A stretch of 64,000 bases of DNA from Clytia hemisphaerica (lineage: Eukaryota > Cnidaria > Hydrozoa > Leptothecata > Clytiidae), in the NCBI GenBank assembly GCA_902728285.1, contig CACVBU010000486.1, positions 314,530 to 378,529 on the forward strand. Reading direction: 5' to 3'. A program made the translations under genes and the position numbers. Shown one piece after another: positions 1 to 12,059 of the stretch. The notes below the pieces were generated by a model that was not told where the DNA came from, searched no databases, and saw only the letters and a program-made list of their open reading frames with translations. Positions within the stretch are counted from its first letter, which is position 1, and each line of letters starts with the position of its first letter.

Positions 1-1752
1 CCTAACTATTTTTCAAAGTCGAGACATTTAAATTACAAGTTTTTGGCTTTTAGGATTAAAACAATATAATTTCAACGTAAGAACCGTGTAAGAACCCATT
101 TTCAAAAATTTCGAATTCTGATTTCTCGATTTTGGAAAATTGTTTTACGCAAAAATACTTTAAGCTTTTACTAAGGACCGCAGAAGGTTTCTATAATCTG
201 AATACCTCAATCCATCTGATTATCCCTTTAAACTCATACCTCAAACTATGCTACTCATTTCACCATCAGTATATAAAAGAAGAAATCAGAGCAGGGATCT
301 CCAGGCTAAAAGTTAACATGTTTATTTTGTGTAATTCTAAACTCACTAAAAATACAAACAAGCAAACTTAAGATACTGACATAATAAACGTACTGAATTT
401 ATGTATTTGCACTTTTGAGGTAAAGTGACTGACGCGATTTGGAATAACCCACAGTTTTGACCCGCAAAATCAAGGCCGGTAAAAGTGCTGATTAACCGTC
501 GTCCTCAGTCAGTCAAGATGTAGACAAATTAGAAGCTTATCGTTTCCGCCGCAAGAAAAGGCAGATACGTAAACTCGGTAGTGATTATACCAAATGGTTA
601 ACAAAGCTTTAGAAGGGTAAATAGAGTACCACAAGAAATAAAAAACATAAAACTGTTTCAATGTGTTTCGTGTAAGTTTACAAGTCTTTATCATCCATAT
701 AAAACTTACTATGAAAACGGATAAGTGAGGTGGGTTCGGGTTGGCGAAAAGCGACTCGATACTTGGTCTGAGTTCATCCGCGTTACTCCGAACTCAGGAC
801 AACCCGTACTGGTAGCCAGACCAGCACTTCAAAGCAAAACATCAAATTTCACAAAATTCGTGGGCTTTTGATAAAATTTAGACAATACAGGCTAGAGGAA
901 ATCCTCACTTTAACGTACAATATTAATGTAGAAATCTTTTATAATACAGTAAAACCTTAACGGACGCTCTAAAAAAAGTGGTCACCTCTAATTAGCAGAC
1001 AATTCTATTTTCCCGGGCCATTTCCTTGTTAAATCCTCATAAAAAAGAATCCAAATGGCGGACACCCAATGAGCTTTTTCAGAAAGAATTTGAATATGGG
1101 AGGGGGTGGAGGATATAATATTTTTTAGAAATTTACCCCCCGGACATAGTGAATTTTGACCCCACGGACAGCAGGTTCTGACCCCCTGGGACAGGCGTCA
1201 ATTGACCCCCTGTACATTCGAAGTAACCCTCAAACAGAGCAAGATTACCTCCAAACAGAGCAAGTTTACCCCCCGGGCAGGGCAAATTTTGTAGATTTTT
1301 CACTACCCCCGGACACTATATCCTCCAACCCTCCCATGTACAGACATTTTTGACTGGTCATAGACTTAAAAGATTAGACAGGATTGATTTATCCAAACAA
1401 TTTATTTCTCAAACACATCAAAGTTTCACTGAACAAATTGCTTATAGACGTTTGTAGCGATCCCTTTATTCAGTCGGTGAATTTGCTTATGCCATAAAAA
1501 TGATAAATTTACAGGGTCCTCAAGACTACTATGATTTATAAAAAGTAAATTAATGCGTTTGTTTGAATAATCATTCTCTTGTTCTTCCATGTCCTAGTGT
1601 CTCTAGAAAAGCACTTTAAACCAAAATTTTACATACTTAATTCCTTAATAGTACCTTATACCAAAATTAGAGTACAGAATTGAAAAGTTTCTAAAAGGCG
1701 GACACTTCTAATTAGCGGACACTAACCCTATTCCCCGGTGATGCTGTATTAT
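1..1752. other. repeat-rich stretch without a recognisable gene
   Basis: No ORF here looks like protein. The stretch holds a 186-bp TA-flanked MITE (393-578). It also has pogo/Tigger-like ends, with a CAGTAAAACCTTAACGGAC start near 957 and a similar GCGGACAC stretch near 1697-1725. A small inverted-repeat element lies near 1097-1341, whose ends read TGGGAGGG..TGGAGGATATA and its complement and whose interior repeats a CCCCCGGACA-type motif. A second member of that last family lies near 41304-41510. Confidence 0.5.
393..578. repeat. MITE, family 'CGAGTTTATG', copy A
   Basis: It starts TGAATTTATGTATTTGCAC and ends with the complementary ACGTAAACTCGG, with TA on both sides. Two other copies (4016-4204 and 32419-32608) share the internal stretch from GACTG..GCGATTTGG through the CCGTCGTCCTCAG region. 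The TA flanks and TIRs suggest a Tc1/mariner-type non-autonomous element, which is inference. Confidence 0.6.
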
Positions 1753-1758
1753 TTTATT
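1753..1758 (-). terminator. polyadenylation signal AATAAA of the left paralog gene
   Basis: The minus strand reads AATAAA about 50 bases beyond the stop codon at 1808-1810. This is a plausible poly(A) signal position for a short 3' UTR. Confidence 0.45.
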
Positions 1759-1807
1759 TTTAAGTATTACACAATTTTGAAACGTCTTTTGTTTTTTTTG
1801 CTTTTCG

Positions 1808-4800
1808 CTACCATACGGCAAACCAATTACAAATGCCACCTACAGTTTGTAATCCACATTTACCCAGAATGCCATTCTCATTCGGCCCATTCCCTTTCGC
1901 CGTGGTGCATTGCGTTGTTGTCATGGACTTCAAACTCTCTTTAATGGATGGTGGGAAAAGTATTACACCTCGAGTGGTAATCTCAACAGTGATCAGCTTC
2001 ATGGAATCTTGGAAAGCGATACCGTGTTTGTTTAACTCCCCTCCAATACAGGTTGCGGTTGCCGTCGGTTTTGCCCAATCTCCCACCCGTATAAATGCCA
2101 TACCGGTTGTTTTTTCAACACAGCCAATCGAATTCCTCGTATGAATTTCAGGTCTGAAACGCATGTGTTCATTCGCATCTAGGAAGGTGCAAATACTCGC
2201 GTAGACTGACCCAGAATCCAATTCGAAATTCTCAGCTTCTTGAACATCGCAAAGCATTGTGGTTCCGATGTTTGGTTGATCAGGTACTTTTGGTTGAAGC
2301 GTGAATCGAATGCGGCCAGCAAAAATCGCTAACCATAGAGAATGCTGTACGGCAAACCCAAATTCGTTTCCAAACAACTTGTTACCATTCTCCCACCAGT
2401 CTGAAGTCAACATGGCGGAACTAGCTGCGGAAGCGACCAAAACCCCTTGCATAGAATCTAAACTATTCGTAGAATCTCGAATCAAATCGGCAACCAATTT
2501 CAAAACATATGAAGAGGGACCTTCAAGGTTTTCAATATCATCCAACCATGCCAGAGCTGTTAAACACCAATCATGAGCATTCTTAAACACACCCATAGCT
2601 CTGCAACCTCCTCGAAGTGTGGTCACACATGCCGCGTTACAAAACTTGTGGTTATACTTGCTTTTTAAACCTTGAGTGACGGGTACATTATTTCGTTTGA
2701 ACACATTTCCTTGATACAAATCGGCTACACTTGTTCCTTTCAAGATCATGTTGTCGTACATCTCCTTAATAGGACTTCCTGGAAAGCAAAAATATGCTAT
2801 CTGAGATTTTTAACTTACATTTCCGTCCCAATAGTATAATATGATATGAATACGTTATGAACATCACTTGCCTTGTATTCAAACAATTACCATAGTGATT
2901 GTCTCCCTTGGGACATTAAATGATTCTTTTATGAATAGGAAGTAGTTTTGATTAAATCCGCTGGGAGTTAATCACCATGGCAATAATTTCAAAACGAGGC
3001 AAGGGATGTTCGTGACGTAATTTATGAAAAGGTCTATTGCAAGCATTGGAAGAAAACAATTTCTTAAGCGTTTCCTCTAATTTTGAATTTCCCGTCTGGA
3101 TTTACCAAAGATAATTGCAACATTAGGTAGCTCAGCGGAATTTCCATAACTCAAACACGCAAGGGGAACTCGAATTTGTTCGAGTTAAGGCAATTTTGAG
3201 TTATGGAATAAGGTTTTTTAGGCATTGTTAATTGAAGGGACTACAAAACGTGTTCGAGTTAAGAAGATATTCGAGCTATCATAGTCATTATAAAAACACT
3301 GGTCTGACGGCTTTTGTCTCTTTTTATTGTTAAAAGATAGAGCTTACGTACCAAAATCGACATATTTTGCAAACATTTTGATCATGTGATTAGAAAATAG
3401 ACCAATCCCAAAGAGGAGATTTTGATAACGTGATCAACAAGTATGCAAATCGCAACTTGTCTTTTGTTTGTAACAAAAGAAAATTGAACAAAAAGCTAAA
3501 ACAATACATTGCCAGACCGGGGTTTTTTATAATGACTATGGAGTTATAGATATAGTTATCATACAATTATAACTCCACTATACAGGGTGTCCGGAAAAAA
3601 AGTATCGAGTCGTACCACTTCTATAGAAAGAAAGTTCTTGTGTGTGTTTTCACACTAAATTTGCAATGTTTATCAAAGTTTCTCTCTATGTCATATTTAA
3701 TTGTCATGGGACATCTTTTATGAATAGCTTTTACAAAAAACAATTCTCAATAACTTTAACGCCATGAAAATTGTAAAGAAAGTTAGTTAATTCTTTTTAA
3801 TCATAATGACCGTTGTAAAAACAATTATTGTGTTGGTAGATACTTTCTTACATTTTGTTAAACACACGCAACAACCTTCTACTCAGAATCATGTTTGAAC
3901 TCGATACTTTTTTCCGGACACCCTGTAGAGGTTCGAGTTAGTTCTACTATACATTCATTCAGGCTACGTAGCGCCTCGAAAAGGTTGAAGTGAGCCCTAG
4001 TTATGTTTAGATCATCAAGTTTATGTATCTACCCATTTTGAAGATGGAAGAGTGACTGAAACGATTTTGAAAAACTCACATCTTTGAGGTGCAAAATCTA
4101 GGGCTGATAAAAGCTTTACTCTATCATATTTCTCAGTCAGTTAGGATCTAGAAAATCAAAAACTAACCGTCTCCGCTACATGAAACAAAACATAATAAAC
4201 TCGCTATTACCTGCTGGATAATCTTTGATGGTATTCTCGTTGTAGGTATAGAAATCTGCTCTCATAATATTACGCGCGTTGACTGGTCCATCTGGGTAAC
4301 ACAATTCCCGACATCTTCCGTCCTAAAATAACAAGAAAAAAATTAAAATTTATCTCATTTTTTGTTCAAGACACAGAATATCGGACAAAAATATTTTCTC
4401 TCTAATACTGCCTGAAGGTGGCGGGGCCAAGTTTTTAATATTCTTTTGACGGACCATGACTATAACAGTTCATGGTTGTTGCCAATTAAGTTCCCCCAAA
4501 GATTCATGAAATTTTTGGTAGTCCCCAGAGTTTTCGACCCTTTTAAAAGTTTGTCCCACAAAAAAAGGGCTATTCAATGTAAATTGTGTTGCAGTTCGAA
4601 GGTTAAGATAAAATATTTTGCTCATTTTATATAAAAATACTGCGCCGCAAGGGAAAACTTTTCAGCTTCATGGGCTTTAATTTGAGTAATTGAAGCCAAG
4701 CATTAAGATGAAGTATTCAGCCCCTGCGTTAAATGATGAGATTTCAGCTCCCCCCCCAAGTACATTAGGTCACCCCAAATATTTGAAACATCTTTAGCCC

Positions 4801-5693
4801 CCACCTTTTCTTGGGCTTTTTTGAGGGTGTAACCCTATAGCTAACAGGCTGACGCTATGACCTAGCACAGTTTTCTGTACTAGTATTTTGATTGGCTTAG
4901 AAATCTCGATAAAGCAATTATTTTACGAGTAACGACTTTTGGCAATTTTCTATATCATATCAACAGGCAAAGAGTATTTCACAGATCTTAGGATAAACTA
5001 TTTTTTTAACAAAAAATTAGAATTGTGACACTTCATAACGTTATGAAAAGGGGTCAGAAGGGGCCAGCAAGTACCCAGTCTGTTCCTCTAAAGAATCCTG
5101 CATTGTAACACGCATGCGTAATTTGTCGTTCTTTAAAACCATATGTAGTAAATTCCCTTGAAAACCAAAGAGGAATGAATCTGTAGGGGGTTTTGGACGG
5201 TGAAAGGACAAATGTTTCAAGCCAATCCAAGAAGTATTTGTCCCTCTAAGCCATTTTTTCATGTGAAAATTCTCAATTTTACGTCTTGATTCGCGAAAGT
5301 TTATGCTCCCGAAAAATATTTTTCCCTTTAATTCGCAAAAGTAAATGTCGTGAATTTCACTATTTTTCGTCCTCGCAAAAGTTTCTGCTCGCGAAAGTTT
5401 GTACGCCTAAAGTAACCTTTTAGCCCCTGTAAAAATGAAAAAATCTTTTTTATACCCCCTGGAAATGTTTGTCAACCCCCCTGTTTGGATATAAAATGGA
5501 ATGGCCCATTTACCATCAGAAAGCATGCATGGTGTTTTGTTTTACATCCAGCAATAGAAGCACACATCCCTGCCGCTTCCCATTCCAGACCTTTCTCTTT
5601 TTCCACTTCTTGCTCGTCATAAATATCTGTATCCATGGTAACAGATTTCCATGAAAACCCAATCACAATTAATAACAGTACAAACCGAGTCAT
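1808..5693 (-). CDS. secreted cysteine-rich protein, left paralog (3 exons, 420 aa)
   Basis: Exons on the minus strand are 5514-5693, 4211-4322 and 1808-2778. Joints are in frame (phase 0, then phase 1) with GT-AG borders. The start at 5693 was chosen because it opens a signal peptide (MTRFVLLLIVIGF). An in-frame ATG at 5756 would add a poorer leader. Exon 2 was found because its product (PVNARNIMRADFYTYNE) matches the plus-strand gene at 7544-10195 (PVNGRNIMRADFYSFDE). The exon junctions restore continuous similarity on both sides (CRELCY against CRKCYY). The mature protein has many paired cysteines and shares blocks FGFAVQHSLWLAI, SIGCVEKTTGMA and a C-terminal GKCGL..GGICNW. I do not recognise the family and assign no function; export is inferred from the leader and cysteines. 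It lacks a roughly 30-residue insert, including DCWANFVPSD, that the right paralog has. The head-to-head arrangement with that paralog points to an inverted duplication. Confidence 0.8.
3583..3925. repeat. mariner-type MITE, TA flanked
   Basis: Ends are CAGGGTGTCCGGAAAAAAAG and its inverted complement, about 28 bp each, flanked on both sides by TA (3581-3582 and 3926-3927). It sits inside an older pogo-like repeat (the CTCCACTA / GAGGTTCGAGTTA context), in the second intron of the left paralog gene. No transposase is present. Confidence 0.75.
4016..4204. repeat. MITE, family 'CGAGTTTATG', copy B, next to a splice donor
   Basis: This is the same family as 393-578 and 32419-32608. Its right end, AAACTCGC followed by TA, stops about 6 bases short of exon 2 of the left paralog. 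The minus-strand donor therefore reads GTAA-TA-GCGAG, and everything from about +7 is transposon sequence. Confidence 0.6.
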
Positions 5694-6357
5694 CCTCCAC
5701 ACTAAAAAATAAATAAATAGGTATTTGAGATTTTGCCAAATGATCAAATTAGTCATGGGTCAATTTTTGTAATTCAAAAGTCCAGAGGAATTTGTTGAAA
5801 CTACTGTACATATCTGTCCGGGGGGGTATTACCCTGGCCGACCGACGGGGTGTGCCACTGAAGCTCGAAAAATGGACCCTACGTGGGACTCCGTTTTAAA
5901 AGTGACCCCGAAAGAAGTGACCCTGAATGGGACTGAAATTCCAAAATGTTTTCAAAATTTTCTGTATTTCAAACCCCCCCCCATACTCTACGAGGGACTT
6001 ATTTTTCTATTTTGGTGTTTTTACGACCCTAACTGGGACTCAGGGAGGTGAAAAAAGGTATCCTGGCCAGCGGTACATCCCGTACCCCTTTTTGCCCAAG
6101 TACCCATCCCCCACCCACCCATGGACATATTATATGTACTCTCATGCTAAATAGTTTGTCAATTAAAATAGATTAAGAAGTTGAAGAGAATGCTCACCTT
6201 GAGCTGTCAAAAACTTTACTCTTTCTGTGTATAATGATTGAATAATATGAAAATTATTATTTAGACCATTATACAAAACTAAAAAATTCAAAAAAATATT
6301 ACAATCGACGCATGAGTAAAAATCATAAATATGTTTATCTGCATGGGTATGATCTCT

Positions 6358-6597
6358 ACACGTATTTTTTATAAGAACATTCAAAATTTTTGAAGTCTTC
6401 AAATGTTCTTAGCTTTTTGAGTTAAAGCCTAAAAATGTTCTTAACATATTCTTAATTTCCCCATTTTTTGAGCAATTTTGTTCATTTTCCTAAGAAATTG
6501 GGTGTTTTAGGGTCCCCAAAGTTCTTTTATTTGCTCCTAACATTTTGGCCATCGAAGCCTTATGTTCTTATATAGTTTGTTCTTATAAAAAAAACGT
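6358..6597. repeat. MITE, family 'ACACGTTTTTTATAAGAAC', copy 1
   Basis: Left end is ACACGTATTTTTTATAAGAA and right end is GTTCTTATAAAAAAAACGT, its near complement. Internal landmarks shared with other copies are GCCTAAAAATGTTCTTAA and TTTTGGCCATCGAAGCCTTA. Related copies lie at 7096-7293, 20577-20712, 21936-22301 and 42135-42343. Confidence 0.65.
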
Positions 6598-7095
6598 CTA
6601 TTTCCTTAAATTTCCCGTCTTCTTTCAATATATATTATTTACGATTCGGTTATGAACTTTTAACGGCGTAAAAGTTTGTGATTATAATTTGCAGTATAAT
6701 TATTTTTGGTGATTTTAGCTTCCTGATTCTCTGAACGTTGTTTCAACGTACATGTTATATTCAATACCAACTAAGTTGTACCGGCTAGCTACTTTTATTT
6801 CCTTAATTTCTTCAATATAATTATTTATTCGCATTCTGGTCAATGAATGGTCTAGTAATGTTGTTACATTTCCTTTTTACTTTTCAAATTCGTTGATGCG
6901 ATTGATTAGTTGATGCTTTGGTTACCAAATCATAACATTTGCTGCACACATATTCTTTTGTTTCTAACTTTTTATTTTTTTTCATTGAAGAATTTTGAAA
7001 TCACTTTCATCAAACAACTTTGGACAACTCGTCGATAAAGGGGTAAGCTTTTCCGCTATTAGAAAAATCTTTGTTTTCTTCGCAGTTACACATTT

Positions 7096-7293
7096 ACATG
7101 TTTTTTATAAGAACATCCAGAATTTTTTAAGCCTAAAAATGTTCTTTAATATTCTTAATTTCGACATTTTTTGAGTATTTTTGTCCATTATCCTAAGAAA
7201 TTGGCTGTTTTTCAGTCTGTGAAGCCTTATAAATATCATTAACATTTTCTTAATATTTTGGCCATCGAAGTGTTTTGTTCTTACAAAAAACGT
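7096..7293. repeat. MITE, family 'ACACGTTTTTTATAAGAAC', copy 2
   Basis: It runs from ACATGTTTTTTATAAGAACA to GTTCTTACAAAAAACGT. It shares the GCCTAAAAATGTTCTT and TTTTGGCCATCGAAG internal marks with copy 1, 500 bp to its left, and lies shortly upstream of the right paralog gene. Confidence 0.6.
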
Positions 7294-7543
7294 ATTAAAT
7301 TGTTATCCAGGGGACACTTAAGAACCTTTTCCTTCAACGAAAAAATCTTTCTAAAAAGGTTATAAGCCGATCACTCTCTCTGAAAGGGTCCAAAAATCAA
7401 AAAATTTGTAAATATCCCCTTTAAACAAGGTTTTAGATTTCTATAAGCTATATGATTCTAGAGCAGGGTATTTTATACGATGTATGCCTTGAGCTAAGTA
7501 AAAAATAATTACTTTTTTTGTTTCCATAGATACAGCAAACATC

Positions 7544-10195
7544 ATGAATGCATTTCGAGTGATAATACTGTCTTCATTACTGTTGATTGGGTCTATGGGG
7601 CGCACAGAGGCCGGTGGTATGTTCGGCCTTTTCATGGATGCATTAACAGGTTGGGCTAGCATGGGGCCTGGCGAGTGTGATGGTGGTGGTGGCGCGCCTA
7701 TAGATCGTGACATTAAGATAGCTTCTGGCGAGTGTGCTTTACTAGAAGGTTGTAAAAGTACAACAAGACAAAACTGTTTCGAAGGTGTCGTTCCGTGTCG
7801 TAAATGTTATTATGAAGATACGCCCGTTAATGGGCGGAATATTATGAGGGCAGATTTTTATAGTTTTGATGAGGTTGAATTAAGGAAATGTTTTGATATA
7901 AAAGAAGATTGTTATCCAAGACGACCTGGTGTGTATCATGAAGGTGTTTCTGCTATCATTGGTGAAATGCTCGACGTGATGCTTTTGAAAGGTACAAGCG
8001 TGGCGGATCGGTATCAAGGCGCCCTTTTTAAAAACGTCAACGTACCTGAGTTTAGAGATCTTGATGGAGACTATAATACGCAATTTTGTGATGCCTCGTG
8101 CGTGGCGGAACTCCGTGAGGGGTGCATGAGTGTAGGGACAATGAGGGATGTTCGTGATTGGTGTTTGACCGCTTTAGATTGGACGTCAAGTGAAATCCCA
8201 AAGATGAAAGGCCCACCTTCTTATATATTGATGCTGGTTGCTAAACTTATTGAAAAGTTAAGAGGAGCTACCACTTCATTTGAACCGCCTTACATATGTA
8301 AGAGCGGTGACTGTTGGGCGAACTTTGTGCCTTCTGATGTGTTTGATCTTTGGGATGGTTTAGATGGGGCGTTAGTGGCGGCTGCGTGTACATCAGCAAT
8401 GTTGACCGATGATTGGTTCTCAAGGCTTGACCAATATGATGGACTTAAGAGTGATTTTGGATTTGCAGTTCAGCATTCACTTTGGTTAGCCATCTATAGT
8501 GGGCGATTGGGTATATCGTTAAGGAAAAGAATCGAATATACACCCTACGATATTCAATATGGAAAACAAGTTGTTTGCAATGACAATGAAGCTGGTAATT
8601 ACGAACTAGCAACGGGATCTGTATTTGCTTCACTCTGTGTCCTTTTTAATGGAGAACATAGAAACATCCACTATCATTTCCGCCCGGAAATTTTGTCCCA
8701 TCAATCCATTGGTTGTGTTGAGAAAACAACGGGGATGGCTTACGTGCGGCCGGGCGATTGGGTGAATACATACGCGGATCATTTATTGAAACCAAAAGCT
8801 GTCTGTATTGGTGGTGGTCTGATGAAATATGGAATCGCTTTTGTTGATGCTCAGAAACATACAACAGTCGAGGTAACCATTCTTCTTTTGGTAAAGATGC
8901 CATTTCTCGGCATCAGGTGGTCCAGAAACTTAATAAATACCCCCATTTTCTTTATCTACTTTTCACGCTAAATCCGTTGGTAGCATCAGATATTTGATTT
9001 TCAGACCTCGAAAAAACCGTTAGTAAAGGGGGCCCTTGATAAGTTCTATCGATTCATTCAAAATTTGCAGGATATTCGAAGGGCAAATTTCTTCTTTCAA
9101 TTCTGCACCCTATTAGGAGCATAATATCAAAAATTTGCCCTGGTCTAAGGGGTGCTTTTTTTATAAGAATAGTGTACTTTGGATAAGGGTCAAGTATTCT
9201 TAAGAAATTATCAAAGAATTGAGGGTGAAATAGTCTTAACGTATTCTTACTTTTTTAGACTTGACTTTTATACAAACACGAGAAATTATCAATTTGTGAG
9301 TTTGGAGACTTGAATGTCTATTGGGAAAATAAATTATATTATTAATTAAAAAATAAAATTATATTTCAACCTCAAGATTTCAGTTTAAGTCTAACTAACA
9401 AAAGAAGCAGGTTTTCCTGTTAACCAAATTCAAAATGACTGTATACTTATCGAATTCTGTGAAACTCACCTTATAGGGTATTCTTAGGGTATTTTTACGA
9501 TTCACCCTGATATTCTTATACCTTAAGGGAACTTATTTTGGCGGGAACTAATTTTGGCGAGCAGCGAAAATCTTAAAAAATTTTAATTTTGGCGGGAACT
9601 AATTTTGGCGAATAGTGAATTTTTTTTATTTTGGCGGGAACTAATTTTGGCGAATGACAGCGTAAATCTGTTCTATTTTGCCTTATTTTGAGCAGTTTTG
9701 ATGAATTTCAGGGGTTATTTAGGCAAGGAAACAAAAAATCTAATTTTGGCGGGAACTTATTTTGGCGAGTGAGCAAAATATTTAATTTTGGCTGGAACTA
9801 AATTTGGCGAATTTCGTCTAAATTCGCCAAATTCGCCAAAATTAGTTCCCGCCAAAATAAGTTCCCTTAAGGTAGAAGATATTCTTATAAAAAAGCGTGT
9901 ATTTTCCTTACATTTGATCAAGGAACTATATGTAAAGTTTTCTTTTATGCCTTTCTATCTATTAAGGAATATGTTCTTATAAAAACGTGTATCTCATACA
10001 TAATCTCTTTGATTTCAGATAACGAAACGAGGCGTGACCCTCCATCCGCCATCAATTGGGGTGAGTTTGGAAGAGGGCGAATTCCCAACTTGTCAATACA
10101 TAAGTAGGAACGGAGTAGCAGTGGATAAAGTATCATTTGGCAAATGTGGATTATCGAGATATGGTCATATATGTAAATGGGAACCTGTTTGGTAG
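7544..10195 (+). CDS. secreted cysteine-rich protein, right paralog (2 exons, 501 aa)
   Basis: Exons are 7544-8872 and 10019-10195 with one phase-0 GT-AG intron. If the intron were read through, the protein would end in an unrelated 33-residue tail (TILLLVKM...). Splicing instead gives VE-ITKRGVTLHPPSIGVSL and ends SFGKCGLSRYGHICKWEPVW, which matches the C-terminus of the minus-strand paralog. Residues 1-23 form a signal peptide (MNAFRVIILSSLLLIGSMGR then TEA), followed by a Gly-rich stretch and a region with many cysteines. Blocks shared with the paralog are LKGTSVADRYQG, RDWCLTALDW, FGFAVQHSLWLAI and SIGCVEKTTGMAYVR. I recognise no domain family, so the function is unknown and secretion is inferred. 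It lacks both introns of the left paralog and has one the other lacks. That intron carries nested MITEs. Confidence 0.82.
9519..9874. repeat. MITE, family 'TACCTTA', with internal GGCGGGAACTAATTTTGGCG array
   Basis: Ends are TACCTTAAGGGAACTTATTT and its inverted complement, over about 43 bp. The interior repeats a unit like TTTTGGCGGGAACTAATTTT four or five times with spacers, so the whole element is an extended palindrome with internal satellite. It lies in the single intron of the right paralog gene, itself between arms resembling the ACACGTTTTT family (near 9155 and 9975-9991). Confidence 0.65.
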
Positions 10196-12059
10196 CAGCC
10201 TCTCTTTGAGAAGAAAATATTTATTGGAATTATGAACAGTGAATTGTATTGAAAATGATTTTCATACAAAATTATTTATTCAACTTTTTGAAAAAAAATT
10301 ATTTTTTAATTAATCTATCGAGAAATAAGGAAATGTCGCATGCTGATGCAAACTTCAAGTAATGCAGTGTTTTGAAGATTTTACCTCAATATTTCATTTG
10401 AAGTTTTGTATATGCATATTATTATAGTTACAACAATCTAAGAGCGCCAATAAATGGACTGAGTCTAATTATAAGTCCCAAGTTATTCAACAGAAATTTT
10501 GTTTCAAATTGTAATTTCATTAGTTTAAATTTCCGACATTTATTCAAATATATTGCAAATATATTTTATGTTAATCTACGAATGTTGGAAAGATAATTTT
10601 GAGTAGATTAGCTTAACACTGAAAAACGTTTCAAAAAATGAAAAAGAATTTATCAAAATGGCTATATGTTACTTTTCTCAGCATTCGAACACTACATGGA
10701 TGGAGATTTTCATTTCCAAAGGCTAATTAAAAAAAAATTATTATCAAAGAATATATCATGTATTCTATTCGAAAGGTCTTAAGAAAACTAAACAGAAAAC
10801 AGCGGTAACAAACAATTCCCTTACCTAGCTCGAGAAAAAAAGTATGTACAAAGCAAACAAAAAATAGTTGAAGGATCAAATTCTGGTATAAAAACTGATA
10901 TTATCTCGCAACAGTCATCAGATTATCAACTAACACCCATATTACTGTATCACATCATATCATAAACGACTCCAATCTACCGTTCATAGTATGTTGTGAA
11001 CCAAACTTTAGCGAAATTTCTTGCGCCTGAAATATCTATCGTATACCTTATCGGCCCTTTTTACGCCGGTCCTTATTGGTGTTATTTGTGGGCTCTTGGC
11101 GTAATAAGGGCCGGTGTTAAAAAGGCCGGCGCAAAAAGGGCCAAAATTTTTTCCTAAAAGCAGCGTTAATTTTTGACCAATTTTTCTCAATTTAAAGGAT
11201 TTTAGGCATGATTAAAGGATGAAAACTATCCATTTTTTTACTCTATATCCAAAACTTCACGAAAATCAATGATTTTCAATGAAATTTTCAACAGTTTAAT
11301 ACTGAAAGATGACATTTTAATGTAAATTTTAATTAATACTTACTGTTTTGAAGCCTGAATAGTGATTTTTACAAGTTTTGGCGTTATTTACGGCCCTAAT
11401 TGGCGTAAGCCCAAAATTAGGCTGTGGCGGAATAAGGGCCGGCGTAAAAGGGGCTGGCGTTAAATTAGGGCCGACGTAAAAAGGGCCGATAAGGTAGATA
11501 AAATGCTGAAAATAGGAGGAACTAACTTTGTGCAAAAGTCTACAAACTTGGCCAAAAAAGTACGAAAATCTGATTGAAAGAATTTAAAAATTAATCCCTT
11601 GGAATTTCAACGAAAGTTTAACTACCGGAGGTTTCTGTGGCATTCACAATACTTATAAACACCAAAAAAGGAAACTATTGTTTCTGTATCTTTTATTTGA
11701 CTCCACTACTATGTATGAATATATTTTTGTAAATGGTGAAAATAGTCTGAGATAAGAAGAACAATTTAGCAACTACAAACCTCAAAGGGGAGGGCTTCAA
11801 CCCCATTCCGCCATTCCGTCAAATTTTTTCTTTGATTTCCGACATACTGTCTAAACGAAATTTAAAATTTCCCCACTCCGTCTCCGACAAGAACCTAATT
11901 TCCGAAATCCTGTCCAAATTTTCGACAAGTTCTGCACTCCGCACTCCGCAGAAAAAAAGACAGGATTCCGTCCCTCCGCCAACCGCGAAACTCCGCCTCT
12001 TAAAAGGCCCTATACTTATGTTGGGGATGGAGAGATATTCAAAAATTGGTGGAATCTAA
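10196..12059. other. intergenic, AT-rich, with one MITE
   Basis: It follows the right paralog. AATAAA at 10449-10454 is a possible poly(A) signal about 250 bp after the stop. From 11044 to 11496 lies a palindromic element. The remainder shows no gene I can support; a Cys-poor ORF near 11832-12059 is low complexity. Confidence 0.45.
11044..11496. repeat. MITE, family 'TACCTTATCGG', internally repetitive
   Basis: It begins TACCTTATCGGCCCTTTTTA and ends with the complementary GGGCCGATAAGGTA. Inside, GGGCCGGCGTAAAA-like units recur in both orientations (around 11080-11150 and 11395-11490). The TACCTTA terminus is shared with the element at 9519-9874 although the internal unit differs, so both may belong to one superfamily. 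Confidence 0.6.

Larger units (their letters stand above)
5694..7543. other. divergent intergenic region between the two paralogs
   Basis: It separates the two start codons, so it should contain both promoters. A plausible 3' splice site (TTTTTTGTTTCCATAG, ending at 7530) just before the right gene's ATG suggests a 5' UTR intron there. The stretch also holds two MITE copies (6358-6597, 7096-7293) and a C/G-rich low-complexity block near 5820-6120 that also occurs, diverged, elsewhere. No convincing TATA box was picked. Confidence 0.45.

Noticed and set aside
8872..8971. Read-through C-terminus of the right paralog as the true end
   Set aside because: The tail is unlike the paralog, whereas splicing at 8872 to 10019 restores a C-terminus that matches it.
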